From: Melastoma dodecandrum
Taxonomy: Eukaryota > Streptophyta > Magnoliopsida > Myrtales > Melastomataceae
Length of the DNA stretch: 64,000 nt
Reading direction: 5' to 3'
NCBI GenBank assembly: GCA_029817715.1
Contig: JARUPY010000209.1
Coordinates: 57,326-121,325, forward strand
The notes under the pieces were generated by a model. The model made no database searches, was not told the origin of the DNA, and worked only from the letters and a program-made list of their open reading frames with translations. Below are positions 1 through 16,900 of this stretch, one piece after another (positions within the stretch are counted from its first letter, which is position 1; every line of letters begins with the position of its first letter). Made by a program: the position numbers and the translations under genes.

Positions 1-4188
<4,188 letters not shown>

Positions 4189-5915
4189 CACAGACACTTC
4201 TTCTCTGAGTAAATGTATATTTCTCTTTCTATATACAACTGTAGAACTGCATTAAGGATAATTATAGTCCTGTGGAAGGAAACAGAAGGTTGCAAGGTTC
4301 CATTGATCACAAATTCACCACAAAGATGTTCACGAATCAACTGCAAAACAAGCCATTGCAATGAGCGCATTATTAAATTTACTGGACAAATATTTTCTTG
4401 GAGCCATTAAGCAAGCATGGAAAAGAAAGTTTAGTAAAAGAAACAGACAAGACGAATGACCAATGCAGAAGTGGTTGTAGAAAATTAAACTCTAAGTTGG
4501 CTGGACGGTTTGTGCCAGGCAATAACATCTAGACATCCAAGTTTAGAACATGCTTCATGGGAAAACTCTACCATGCCAGAACATCGGCCAATATATCAAT
4601 GTAATGTCAATAACCACAAGTTCAGACCAAATGTCGATGCATGAGTGCTAAGTCATCCTGCAGAACCTTCACATGATGAATGCCAGAATGCTGTTTCACA
4701 TCAATCAAATTACGCATATAATGATGAGATTATATCATTTTATGACAAGAAGCCCTGAAATAATTACAATTTTTTCACCATCAAACTACTCACTTGGACA
4801 GCTCCAGCACCTCATTGTCTGTTAAATTTGAAGAGAAATTCCCCCCCACTCGGGCTCTCAAATATGAATAAAGCCAAAAAAGTAACTTCTCATCCTGGCT
4901 CTCAAATATGAATAAAGCCAAAAGTAACTTCGCATCGTAGCTCTCAAATATGAATAAAGCCAAAAGTAACTTCTCGTCCTAACACTCACCTACACAAAAA
5001 TCAGAACTAAGAAAAAACCCACCTATGCAAACAGGTCAATTAACACATTTACTGCTAGCTATTAGTGGCCCATCAATGTTGCAACACTTAACAGTCTTTT
5101 AAATGCTAATTCAGTTCATTTAGACTGCGGCAACAAGAACCTCCTTAACTTTCAGGCCTGGAAATCTTGCTAGCAGATCTATTAGCGTGCAAAACAACTG
5201 GCTCGTTATCATCTGCTACAGCCAGTAACTCGCACGGAGATCCCCATATGCCGAGCAACTTTCGACCAATCAAGACTCTTCTTTTGAACTGTGCCTGCAA
5301 CTTCTTAACCCCTGAAGCAAATTCCCCGAGTCCGGTTCCTAAAACGGCGAACAAAGAGAAAAAAATGTATTGCCCAGGTACTCTTCCTTCCAACGACTTC
5401 CTAAATCCACAGTACCCACCCCAAGCACCCATCGAAATGCTTTCCTCTTCTCCCCCCCGCTTCCGGATTAAATCAACGCATCACAGGAAACCAAGAACCC
5501 AACAAGAAGTCACAAAACGCCCAATTCCCAATCAGCAAGTAAACACCAACCAATTCCGCCGGACAACGAAAAATCCAAAAAAATAAAAATAAAATCCCAG
5601 CAACGAACCCGAAAGAAGCCCCGGCGTAGACCACGTCGATCCGAGAAAAACGAATGGAAGCATCACTCGGGGACAGAACCCTAAAATCACACTCCCGGAA
5701 AAGAAGGAGGGAACGGGGAAGAACTCACTGAAAGCGCGTTTTTTTTTTTCAAGTTTCTTGGGTGTGGGAGTGGGTGGAGGGAATAACTCGCCGGAATTCA
5801 CGGCGGAATTGAGTCGGTCAGAAAGGAGGAGGTGGGGATTAAAAAGCGATGGATGGTGGAAACGAAGGAGTGATAATTGGATGTGGGAATTTTCCAAACT
5901 CTACAACAAATATAT
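4189..5915 (-). promoter_or_regulatory. Leader region and promoter of the NDR kinase gene
   Basis: No coding gene is seen here. A TATATA stretch at about 5911-5916, read on the minus strand, could place transcription start near 5880. A GTGAGT donor near 5725-5730 suggests a non-coding leader exon and a long leader intron ending shortly before ATG 4188. Long open frames around 5160-5900 have no family resemblance and lie in GC-richer leader sequence. Confidence 0.45.
4853..4980. repeat. Three tandem copies of a 42-44 bp unit
   Basis: Three head-to-tail copies lie at 4853-4896, 4897-4938 and 4939-4980. Each begins with GCTCTCAAATATGAATAAAG and continues with CCAAAAGTAACTT and a variable end. 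Copy 1 carries two extra A residues. The array lies in the putative leader intron of the kinase gene. Confidence 0.9.
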
Positions 5916-6019
5916 ACATTCTTTGTTTATACATCTGCAGCAGCAGCACACTCTTCCCACATTCACTCCCCCCCACCCACCTTCCCCTTTTGGTTTCCCC
6001 GGTGTGCTTCTTAAGTAAA

Positions 6020-8480
6020 TAATTTTTTTAATCTCCATTCCGAGTAATAACTACCGGGCGATGAATAAAAAAAAAACAAATTTATCTGTATTCATTTTGT
6101 CCTATTTATCTCGTTCTTTCGAATGCTTTAAAATCACATGTATACTTAATTTGTTATATAAATTCATGTATACTTACTTCGTTATATAAAATTCATCATT
6201 TGTTAATATTACAAATAACGGCGTCCTACGTGTCATCCATATTGACACAAACGGCGTCACACATCCGTCTTCTCCAATACCAAATTAGCAAATTTATTAT
6301 ACATATTTTTTTCGATTTATTCCGTTCTTTAAAACGTTTTGAAACCATATATGTACTCACTTTGTTATACTAAATACATCCTCAGTTAGTGTTACAAATA
6401 ACGACGTCCTACGTATTATTCATGTTGGCACAAACGACGTTAATATACCTTTGTTTATACGACATGGCATGACACATGTGAAGCCGACTGGGCAAAAAAA
6501 GTCTAATGTGAAACTATTTTATAATAAACGTTTTCTTGTTTTAGAACCTATTGACATCCCGTGTCTTAAAAAACCACCAAAGGTCCAACTCGTTGACTCT
6601 AATACCGGACTAATTCTGGTCCCTTATCCTACAAAATACTTTCACGTTAAATTAAAACTCAAGCGAGTCGAGGCCCGACAAAGAGAGTGAGGCAAGGAAT
6701 GATGGGTTCGCATAAAGAGATAGGTATTATAAAAATATATTATATAAATTATATATTAAAATATATTAATTTCAACCGTGAGAATTTAAAATCGTATATG
6801 ATATTGTCGATTTTTAAAAATTTTAAATTTAAAATATACTCAATTTATTTGAGAATTTATACCGACACCGACCGTATAATATCGACTCCGATCGGTTTCA
6901 GTTTTACCCGAACATATGCTCGCCCCTATTTGCAAGTACAGAGGCTTTCCCTTTTCAATTTTATCACGTGTAAAATTGTAATGACTGAGAAGCAAATGGA
7001 ACGAGGATGAGAATCTTTTCGGAAAAGGAGAAATAAGAATTGGGATGCATGTGGATGGATTGCATAGGATTGAAATTGAATTGAAATTTCATTAGATTTA
7101 AAAGGTGGGGATGGAATGAATTTCCACCCAATTGGTTGGACCATTCTCGTTAAATTTATTCCGCAAGAAGAATTTCTTTAAAAAAATAAAAAATAAAAAA
7201 CATTGCTCCCCCAGTCCCGCCCCATGAATCCTTTTCCTTTTCCTTTTTCCACCAACCCTACACTGTCCGATGTTCGTGTCCACCCACCAACTTTATCCAC
7301 ACAAACTATCAAACACGTCATATACTTGACCACTTGTTTTTATTATTTATCTTAACTTATATGCCCTTAGCTTGGAGCGTTATTTCAAATATAATATTCG
7401 TGAATCGAGGAGACTCCTGCATAACACATACCCGATATCCTTCTGCTAGCAATCTAAAGGAGATTCAGTCTTCTGTCTCGGCCTTACAAAATATTTTTGA
7501 AATGATAAATAGGAAACAAGACCAAGTACGTGACAGAAAAGATAAATTTGGTCAGGACAAAATTAGATCGAATGTCCTTTAGACAGCGATAATTGTCAAC
7601 AGAATAACCCGTTTCGTGTCACGTAAGACGTTATTAGTCGTCTCCACTGATAAAGGCCGGATGTAAGATCATTTTAAGATATTTTTTAGACAGTAAGATA
7701 AACAAAAAAAAAATAGTCAAATTATAAGAAATAATTAATTATTTGAGTAAGTAAGAAAAAAGGTATTTGAAATAATTAGCCTAGTTCTTTTTCCTTAATG
7801 GGTAGGTCGTTTCTTATACCCCATACACTTTTAGAAAACAATGTAGTCGATGATGATGATGATGATGATGTTGGGTCCACGTGATGGAGATCGACTCACT
7901 CCTCCTGGGGATCAACAAAAATCAAGGAAATTAACATTTTCATTTAAAAAACACAACGTGATGATAGTTAGTTAATCATAAGTTATGGGCATTACTAAAG
8001 TAAATAAATAAAATGATGTCAGAATATTTAATTGGGGGGGACAAATCTTACCTTAATCCAAATCCCAATATTTAATTTAATCTCAACATAATGGAAAAAT
8101 CTATCTTCGGACAGTCCTTGTTCTTGTCTTAGTTTCTATCTTCATGCATACCTTTCTGGGAATGCACTCCACAACCCAACCACAGCTGCAACTACAAAGA
8201 AGTAAAAAGAAACTCTGAAACCAAACTAACTTTGTCAAAAATAGAACCAGGACTTGGGTGGTGGGGTTCCCAATTGCTCATGCTTTCCATAGTACCCGAG
8301 ATTGCAGTATGACTGAACAAGATCCACCACCATCACCATAAAGGAAAATTGTGCCAAAATGTTTTCATGTAAAAGAGCAACGAGATAGAAAACACTAGCA
8401 ACCAATAATTTATGGGGTTCTGCTTTGTTGTTACTAGGCCAACCAACTCATAGAGTTCAACAGTTATTGTGGGATAGACA
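6020..8480. other. Intergenic AT-rich region between the NDR and PMT genes
   Basis: No supported gene. The stretch contains a diverged 183-bp tandem duplication (6108-6450), a (GAT)7 microsatellite at 7849-7870 and many poly-A/T runs. Open frames at 6451-7010 are AT-rich, have no codon-like character and match no family I know. Confidence 0.6.
6108..6450. repeat. Diverged direct repeat, period about 183 bp
   Basis: Two imperfect copies, about 6108-6267 and 6291-6450, share an ordered string of words: TATTTATC/TGTTATA-like blocks, then ACAAATAACG at 6211 and 6394, then GCGTCCTACG or GACGTCCTACG, and a final ACAAACGGCGT or CAAACGACGT. It looks like an old local duplication or part of a non-coding mobile sequence. 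No terminal inverted repeats were found by eye. Confidence 0.7.
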
Positions 8481-8561
8481 ACTATTGCTTTGAGGATTCG
8501 AGGGAATCACTATCTGTTGATGCTCCTACCAAAAAAAGGCCGATGCTGACACCTCTTGTTA

Positions 8562-11046
8562 TCAGTCCGAGTCCCTCAGGCTTTCGCTCGTCAGCCACAC
8601 CTTCTTCTGGACGATGAAGACTACTTCGTCCCCATCCTCCGCGTTCGCCACTTCTTCCCAGTGCAAGGCCACCAAGTACTTCTTCACGAAATCCCTCACT
8701 GAAGGCTTGTCCCTGATAATTATGAATCCGGTGGGGCGGAGGATCCGATCCATCTCGAGAAGGAGATCCTCCCCGCTGCATCCTTTCCTCTCAAGGTCGG
8801 AGAACACGGTCCATGCATGAAGCAGGTCGTATGTCCTCGGGTATGTGGAAAATGCTTCGCACCTGTCGGGTAAGATCACACTCAACAGATTCAGCTAATT
8901 CTGGAGGGATGATAGCCCGGTCATTGCTCGGAGAGATTGCAACTCGTGATACAGAATCAGTCATCGTACCAGTTGTGGGTGGTGCCGATAAGGCCTCTGT
9001 CATAGACAAGCTTAAGAGTGTTCGGACCATCTTCGGGGACAACGTTCATAACCCAAACACTCTTATCCTTCAGGGCAGCCGCAAAAGAACCCATGTTTGC
9101 CTTCATATCCATCAAATTCCTCACTGTATCTGCCGAAACTTTAGAGCCAAGCAAACTCCAATACTGATCAACCCTTTGCTGCCACGTTTCCTGCAGAAAC
9201 CCAATAGTATAAATGGAAACCTGTTGAACCAGAGATAGGCCAATACAATCACAAAATGTGCTCAAACCGTATCCTTTGAGAACATGTCTTTCGAATAGCC
9301 AAAGTCAGCCAGCCTAGGAGGAGGAGAACTCAATCTGGCTGGCCAAGGAGCCAAATCACTCCCCTGGGCTTCATGATCATCTGAGACGAAAAGAAAAACA
9401 ATTATTTGTTTTTCTTTTGTGATTCAGTAACCCCACTCTTGTACATAATTATTTGTTTGGAGTAGGGCGTGATGCATAGTTCCTTTAGATGTAGCGAAAA
9501 CTCACGTTTGGAGTAGGGCGTGATGCATGGCTCCATCAGCACACCCCAAACGGCATCGGGATCGTCATCAGATCGGCACATAGGAGGCTGGGTTCCAGGC
9601 GCTCTTTGCAGGTAACAATCATTTGTCAGAGGCTTCTGCCAAATGACAGTTTGGTTCCTCTTTTTAGCTATTGTCCAGCACATGCGCTCCACAAGTGCAC
9701 TCATCTCTTTCCATATCCTCAGATCCTCCTCATCCTGAGCATAGGCTTCGGGAGACGAATAAGCAAAATAACCACCAGGTCTGAGTAACCTATCGAGCTC
9801 CAGTAGAAGGATGCCGTCTCTCTGTAGCCAATCAATTCGACACCTGGAACAATGAGCAAGTTCAAAGGACCTGCTAGGATACGGAAGTCGCTTTGTGCCC
9901 AAGACCCCTAGATATGCAGGAATTCCTCTTTCGAGAGCGAACTGGATTTGATTCTGATGCACATCATTGGGAGCCAAGGACATTGCTATTATGTCTGAGG
10001 AAAGCAAATATCCCCCGAAACTTGCGACGCCACATCCGACATCTAAAACAGTCCTTAGTTGACCATCGTTGTTGAGAATGTCATTGGGAAAATTGAGCAT
10101 CTAAAAAAGGTTACGGAAAATGCAATCAGTGCTCTGGTTGTGCAGAATATAGTGAGGCTTTAAGCATCCTAAGCTAAAGTAGGAAAACTTACGTTTGCCA
10201 TGTGGGCAATGTATTTGTCAGCTCCATAATGGAAATGAGTACCCCCACCAGGAAAATTTATCTTGTCTCCTTTGACAACCATCCAGTTCTGGTCAGACTT
10301 CTCGCTTGCAAGGTGAGTGTGAGGTATGTTTGCTTTCCATACCTCGTCTCTGCTTTTTGGCCACTTAATAGGAACCTGCACATTCCAATGAAGATAAGCA
10401 AAAATTTTAAAAGACAGTGGTGAGCATATGTTCCATTGCTCAAACAGAACATAGAAAATACTTAACAAACTTTCTGGGAATTTTTTTATACTCAGCCAAT
10501 ACCTTATATCCTGGAGGTGGAGGAATCAAGCAATTGAACCGTTTCTCAGGATTGGGACAGTGTCTCTCATAGTGTTCCATCAAAGAAAGGTCCAGCTTCA
10601 GCCTGGTCTGGTAGATAAGATTCCTGTCCAAGCAAGGAATCAACTCCGAATGCCGATCATCACAAACCTGATGGAAAAAATACAAAAGTGAAAGAATCAT
10701 TGAGCATTTTATTTCATTTATTCTTTTTTAAGGAAAGAAGAAGTCAACAGCAGAAAAGAAGAAAATGGGTTTCTCAATTATATACTGGGAAGCTCTTCAC
10801 GATCACATCATCAGCATCATCAAATTTAGCAAAAGATTCCTCATGCTTGGCATCACCACTCTCATCTCCACCCAAATATGTCGACCCGAGCTTTCTCAGA
10901 GATTTGCTGCCATACTCTAGTGGGGAAGAACCATTGCCGAATAATGATCCACGATAAAAAAATAGGAAGCCAAGAAAAAATGCCAAAACACAGGCAGAGG
11001 TAATTAAGCGCTTCTTCTGGGATGCATCAGGACGTCCCCTCATCAT
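8562..11046 (-). CDS. Probable pectin methyltransferase, PMT8/PMT1 type (QUA2-like family)
   Basis: A type II Golgi membrane protein of the putative SAM-dependent methyltransferase family (Methyltransf_29), which is linked to homogalacturonan methyl-esterification. The exons are 11046-10786, 10667-10503, 10375-10193, 10100-9506, 9380-9268, 9190-8970 and 8862-8562, giving 612 codons; the Arabidopsis relatives are about 608 residues. A single membrane anchor (about residues 13-32) follows a short basic N-terminus. Next come the conserved PCLDRNLIYQ and HYERHCP blocks, FPGGGTHFHYGADKYI, the SAM-binding VLDVGCGVASFGGYLL, LDRLLRPGGYFAYSSPEAY, and the second-half NIMDMKANMGSFAAAL-like and MDRILRPTGFIIIRDK blocks. 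It ends in VWLTSESLRDSD. All introns keep phase and nothing essential is missing. A small duplication of the 3' end of exon 4 lies in the following intron. Confidence 0.95.
9455..9528 (-). repeat. 51-bp-spaced duplication of the 3' end of PMT exon 4
   Basis: The same 23-bp word occurs at 9455-9477 and at 9506-9528. The 9506 copy is the real exon end, followed by a GTGAGT donor. The 9455 copy lies inside the intron and lacks a GT after the equivalent position. Confidence 0.85.
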
Positions 11047-12256
11047 TAGTCCTGTCTGAATCCTCCTTTGAAACAGATCAACTCTCTTCAGACGATATCA
11101 CGAATCAAATCTCAGCTAACCAAACTTCAGCAACAAGATACCCTGAAAGAGACCCACTCGTCAGGCGCTTACAAAAGGCTTGAGTTTCAATAACCGGAGT
11201 TTCAACCAGAGTTTATATTTGCATAGGAAAACTGACATCCTGACGTAGATTTCTGTAGATGATGGTCAAACACAGCTACAGAAAGCATAACATCTTAACA
11301 GACAATTCCACAAAATATCAAATTATCAGAGGCCAGGATGGACCTGTCCTCGGATTGGGATGTGCATTAGTGGATTGTAAATAGATAGCAACTTCATCGT
11401 GCCAATGTCATAGATAGAGGAGATATAACATTTTCATAGCCAACCGATTAAAGAATCTCTAGACAGTGTGGCATCAGAGGAGAACCATGATGCGACTGAT
11501 GTACCATATGAAATCAGTGAGATACCAAACATAAAAGACCATCATAGTGTCCAGACAATGGTTCTGCGTTCAACTGAACTATACGAGTTAATCATCGACC
11601 AGCAATTAAAACAACAATCAGAGATGCGATCCGATTGCCAACCACAACCCACAATTTCAACATCAACTGAAGGAGCGCCAAACTGGGCCAATCACTCGTG
11701 GGTGTAAAACCCATCCCCTTCCAGCCTCATTCCACCGACACCAACTATCACTCATCCAACCACCACACCCACCAAATAAGGAAAAGAAAAAACACAAAAC
11801 CAGCGCCGATAGAGAAGCCAAAACTCCCCACACAAAGCAAGAGAAACAAGAGCAAAGGCGGACTCACGGGGCGCGACAGTGGAAGGGGCGGGAGATCCGA
11901 TTAGGGGGGGGGGGAACGAAAGATCGGATTTTGAAGGGGACCCAAGATTCGGAAGAGGGTCAGGGTCAGGAGGACACCTCCAGAGAGATGGACAGAGGGA
12001 GTGAGGGAATAGATTGGATCTGACGGGGGGGGGGGGGGGGGGGGGGAGGGGGAGGGAGAATAACAGTTTTGAGGGCCTCCTTATTTGGGGATTATTGGTT
12101 AGATCTGATGCTTTTAACGCAATGCCCTGGAAATTGCCCAGTCGGGTAAACGAAAAATCACACTCTCACACAATGATTTCACCGTCCGAGGATCACAGGA
12201 TCATACAAGATCTGTGTCGGTTCCCGTTTTTACAATTCATCTCGACTATATATAGA
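11047..12256 (-). promoter_or_regulatory. Leader exon, leader intron and promoter of the PMT gene
   Basis: An acceptor AG lies just upstream of the start codon (first base of the coding exon about 11051). A GTGAGTC donor at 11867-11861 marks a leader intron of about 816 bp. The non-coding first exon runs up from 11868 and includes a module (about 11919-11962) similar to the leader of the GDT1-like gene. A TATATATAG at about 12246-12255 on the minus strand is the likely TATA box. A run of 22 G lies at 12025-12046 on the plus strand, so C on the transcribed sense strand, and may be length-polymorphic. Confidence 0.6.
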
Positions 12257-12506
12257 TGTGCGTGTGTATGGGGGACTTTTTTGAGCCTTCTCACGTGTCC
12301 TAAAATGAGAACAAGCATTTATTAGTCAAACCATTTTTTGCGCTAAGGAAGATCTGCATTAACAGTTTTCAAGTAAATGCTGCTAAGTTTAGCGTGTAAA
12401 TATTGCGTTAACACGTCTTTGCATTCTTTTTGTCGGCCGAAAGAATCGTCTACAGACAGTAATATTATGTCCTCTGCAGAAAGAACCCAGTTGTTTGATG
12501 CAGCGT

Positions 12507-13073
12507 TCAACCACTCCAGCTTTCATAGATCCCTCCGGCTATGAGTTCACAAAGACTAGTAGCATCCAGCGTGACATCGGTCTCCCATGAAGGCGGGGAG
12601 TCGACATCCAAAAGCCAACCCTCGATGTCCCCTAATGTTAGAAGTGCATCATCGTCCACTTGCTGCTCGTTCATCTGAATCAGTTGCGGATGCCACGATG
12701 ACTCCGGCCCGGGAAAATTTTTGCTCGAGGTACCCTCTCGTTGAAGGACTCCCTTGAAATCGTCCCATATCAGAGTGTCCTCGACGCTTGATACCATATT
12801 GCCATTCCCGATCACCGTGGTGGTGTAGGCAATGTCATGCGGCAGCTGCGGGGGGCAAGGTAGATGGACATTATTGGGGACAGGCTGCGTTGAGGGGATG
12901 TTACAGTTCCCGGTGAGTTCCTGAACAAGCAGCTTGAAGTTGTCGACATCCGTGATATAGACTCGAGGTCTCAAGGCCTTCTTCATCAGACTACTAGTAC
13001 TACAACTCGTGACAGCCTGCTGCTTCTTGGTTATTTTCGCTGAAGCTCTGCTCATCGCCTCCTTCTTTCCCAT
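12507..13073 (-). CDS. VQ-motif protein
   Basis: A single-exon gene of 188 codons with one canonical plant VQ motif (FKLLVQELTG, about residues 47-56) preceded by RPRVYITDVDN. VQ proteins are small nuclear cofactors that bind WRKY factors through this motif and tune defence, growth and stress genes. The N-terminus is basic (KITKKQQ), the rest acidic and low in structure, with repeated Trp-containing short blocks near the C-terminus. A TATA-like ATATATAA on the minus strand lies about 75 bp upstream. Intronless structure and length fit the family. Which VQ subgroup it belongs to cannot be said from the motif alone. Confidence 0.93.
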   Translation of the reverse strand: MGKKEAMSRASAKITKKQQAVTSCSTSSLMKKALRPRVYITDVDNFKLLVQELTGNCNIPSTQPVPNNVHLPCPPQLPHDIAYTTTVIGNGNMVSSVEDTLIWDDFKGVLQREGTSSKNFPGPESSWHPQLIQMNEQQVDDDALLTLGDIEGWLLDVDSPPSWETDVTLDATSLCELIAGGIYESWSG

Positions 13074-13145
13074 AATCTCCTAATCCTTTTTCGGGTTTCG
13101 ATTAAATTCTCTCAATGATCCTGATGACTGCAAGTGCCGAGGCCA

Positions 13146-13158
13146 GCATATATAACTG
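13146..13158 (-). promoter_or_regulatory. TATA box of the VQ gene
   Basis: The minus strand reads GTTATATATGC about 75-85 bp before the VQ start codon, the expected place for a TATA element with a short 5' UTR. Confidence 0.55.
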
Positions 13159-13159
13159 G

Positions 13160-13900
13160 CTCAGTCACGGGTCATGCTGGGGGCTGCAAGAAACAACAAA
13201 AGAGACCAAGTTCGAGGATAATCTGCTAGGACTTCTTTCTTTCGGGAGTCCAAATCATATTTCATTCATTTAACAACTTTGATTTGAATGTTGTAATATT
13301 CTGAATATCTATTGACCGGTAGGGAAGCAAAGTAATAATTCGGTCATTTGGACTTTGCTTGGAAGGAATATAATTAGGGGTAGTCAACCATCATTGCAGG
13401 AGTCCAGGTCATTCATTCTTTTGTTTGGAATTTTGGCGTTTTCCCAGCTGAGATTTGTCATATAACAGGATTAGCTTTATTAATGGGTTAATTAGTGGAC
13501 CATTGAAAGGAATGTCATCCCCACCATCCCAATCTGGTTTATCTCCAGACCATCTCTAGCAAAAACTTGGGCAAGGACTTAAGCCAGAGGAAGATAATGA
13601 CAGAACCTAAATTGTTTCAGACCAATTATGAACTTGACAGGATGAAGCAAACAAAGGATGAATAAATACTCTGCACCTGCATCTTTTACATCCCAGAAAG
13701 TCGAAACTCAGATTCTTGCGCTAGGGTTTGAATTCAATAGACTACAGTTGCTCTATAGACCTAAAAGTACAGTTTCTCTGCCGATAGTGGGCATAATTTT
13801 CATCCTACTTTTAGCCGCACTGGGGGGCAAACCTAATGCTCTTATATGTGCTACAACCGGACACAGTTATAAGATCCCACAACCAAAGCCATCATAATCC
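13160..13900. other. Intergenic region between VQ and GDT1-like genes
   Basis: No gene is seen. The left part is the upstream region of the VQ gene. The right part should hold the 3' UTR of the GDT1-like gene, whose stop is at 13923. Confidence 0.5.
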
Positions 13901-13922
13901 TTGTTCCGTCATGTCAGCTACT

Positions 13923-16900
13923 TCAGAAAACTCCAAGAAATGTTGCCACGGCAAAGACGAGAAACAGCACTCCACCCAGGTATCCAACCTGCTCAGATGT
14001 AGTTTAGTTTCAAGGACATGAACCTAAGAAACAAAAAACCACAGCACTAACACAGGCACACACCAGCTTTTCAGAGATGTAGTTGGCTAGAAATGCTCCA
14101 CCAAGGATCGCTATGGATGTTGCGAGCAAGTGACCACCAATGGCTCCACCTGCAACTCCCCAAGGAGACTGTAAAGGCAAACAACAAGGGATGAATTGCA
14201 TGACAAGAAGATCTTGGTATTGGGAGTAAAACATGTTCCGCAAGCAGCTCACCTGTGCTGCACCAAGTGCAATAGTTGCAAGCATTGACCGATCTCCCCA
14301 TTCCTGGGATTAGTCCAAAATAGTTTGGCGACCATTTAATAGGATAAATAAACAGAGAGATTTTTAATCAGCTTATTAGTGGGCCAATTTCCATATCCAA
14401 ATCATTCTCATCAGGTTATTGGATTAAAAGAACGAGAGTTTACAATAGCCAGATATATTTTACCGGTCAATAAAACCAGCTTATCAACAGCACTTTTCAT
14501 GAAAAGAAAACCAAACTATAGAAAAAAGCGAATGACTCTCTCTTGTCAAAGTTGAAAATGCAACAAGAGAAATATTAACATGAGGAAAAAAGAGGATACT
14601 CACAGCGAAAAACACCAGGCTAAATGACTTCCAAATAATCTCGAGAGGATTTGAGAGGCGCTTGGAAACCTTCAAGCACAAAAAAGATAGAGATTAGATA
14701 GTCAAATCACAATGCACTGAGAAATGTCAAAAAACTTTCATGCAAACGTAGTTATCTTAGAAATCTTACAAATCAATTATAAGTTCCGAGAGAACAAAGA
14801 AATAAAAGATACCTAAAGCCATCGAACCTACAGAAATGCTCGTCATTTTTATCAGTGTACTGTAGAAAACCATCATCTGAAGCAGCAATTACCTTCTCTT
14901 TCACAAGCTCCTCTGCTTCAACATATTCATCAAGCGAGGCGCTGTTCTCACCACGTTTTCCCTCATCTGACGGAAGATCCCATGCATCTTTTAATGATTT
15001 TAGACCAAAAAAGACGAGTAGAATTATAGCTGCATATTCTCCAATTGGCAAAGCTGTTGAAATCACAGCACAAGGTAACTGAAATCAATGTGAAAACTTA
15101 ACCCCATTATCAGCATTAAAGTTCCAGCTAACGAAAATTCAGCTTGCTTACTAGTCTGGAACTGAGCAGGAACTGACTGAAAAATCCTTCCAATTACAAC
15201 CGAGAGCACAGTCATGAGAGAAAGAGCACCCATTGAACCTAAAAGAACCTGGCCAAACATTTAGACTAATTTTTTAATAAATATTGAAATGTCCTTCACA
15301 CTTGGTCATTGTCCATTAAAAAAACACATTACAAAAAATAATAGCATAGCAGCTCCCATCAGCTCTAATATTTTCTCTTGCATGCTTACGAGCGACGGTT
15401 TTGACAACACTTTACTCATAATTGTAAATATATATAATGTCTCCCGATTAAAGGATCAACCTACCTAATATCTATAAAATGAGAAAATATGTGGTATATT
15501 ACTCAGTGGATCAATCCAAAAATCTCAGGATTCTCAAACACATTTATCAGCACGCAGATGACTGGTTTTCAATAAATTTTTAAAGCAACTCCAAGCATCC
15601 TCAACATTTCCTTGGTATTTTATTCTCTGCATTGTCCCACAAAACTAACCATGGAGGTGCTAAATCAGTGCATTAATTGTCAAGAAGTCTGAATTGAAAA
15701 ATATTTCTAGAAGAGGAACACATATAGATTGATCATATTAGCTCGATATGCCAGCAATTAGAATATATTTGATGTACTGTGTGATTTGCTAATCTATTGA
15801 ATGTTTTTGTTGATTAGAAGGTCAAAGGGAAGAGAGGTTATACCAGTCCTTTCTCGTATTGCATGGCTAAGAGAGCAGCAATGAAGAAAGTCTGCATGAA
15901 GAGAAAACAAATCGCCTAAATTGCTCAATTAAAAAAGATTAGGCGGCACTTATCCGGACCATCATCAAATTTACAAGAACTAGGAAATCAATCGAACAAA
16001 TTATAGTTATTGCTTTGCAACTAAGAAGCGTTTTTATCTTCATTGTAAAAAATATCATGAACAGGAATATCCTCGCCATAACCATTGCCGTCTGTGCATT
16101 CAGAGGCCAGTCTGTTTGTTAGGATCCACATTTTCCCATGAGATTTCTCTTCCTCAACCCAAACACACCCGTGATCAACAAACAGCAGCACTCAACGATA
16201 ACTATGTTCATGCTTCTAACTGAAGGAATACAGACCGGGAAAACTAACAGACTTAAAAAATGAAAATCTGTCACTAAATCTCAATAGTTCCTGACTTCAT
16301 CAGTGCAAACTCACAAATCCATTATTTATTCTCAAAGTACCTTATCTCCAATCTCAGAAACAAAGATCAGCGTGAACGCTGCGGTAAAACCTGACTTTGC
16401 AACAGCAGCTAAGAGTGATGAAGGTCCAGCTTTCCCAAACACGATAAGTGAATATGCCAAAGCACATCCAGACAGCACCAGAGCAATTGAGAGAGGATAA
16501 AGTATTTGGTTTCGTGGCTGCACACTAAAGACAAAATTTAAGCAGCTACACAATTAAATAAGAAAACCAAAGGCCAGTGAGAATCCCCCAAGCTAGCAAA
16601 AAGAAAGAACTACAATGAAAGGAGCGACTAGCTTCAAATTTCCCAAGACACAGATGGACATTAAAGGAGGACAATGATTCAAGAAAACAAATGGGCTCAC
16701 ATTGCTGATGAACTGCTGCTGGACAGACTATTTGCTAAAACATCGCCACCTTCCTTCTCGTCTCTACTTTCATATCCACTGGAGCCGATGCTCACATTAG
16801 AGGACCGCACTTGCAAACTGCACCGCTGAGAAATCAGCCCCTGGATTCCTCTCCATCGAGCTAAACACCCACACCCAAAAACCAAAAAAGAAGACCACAT

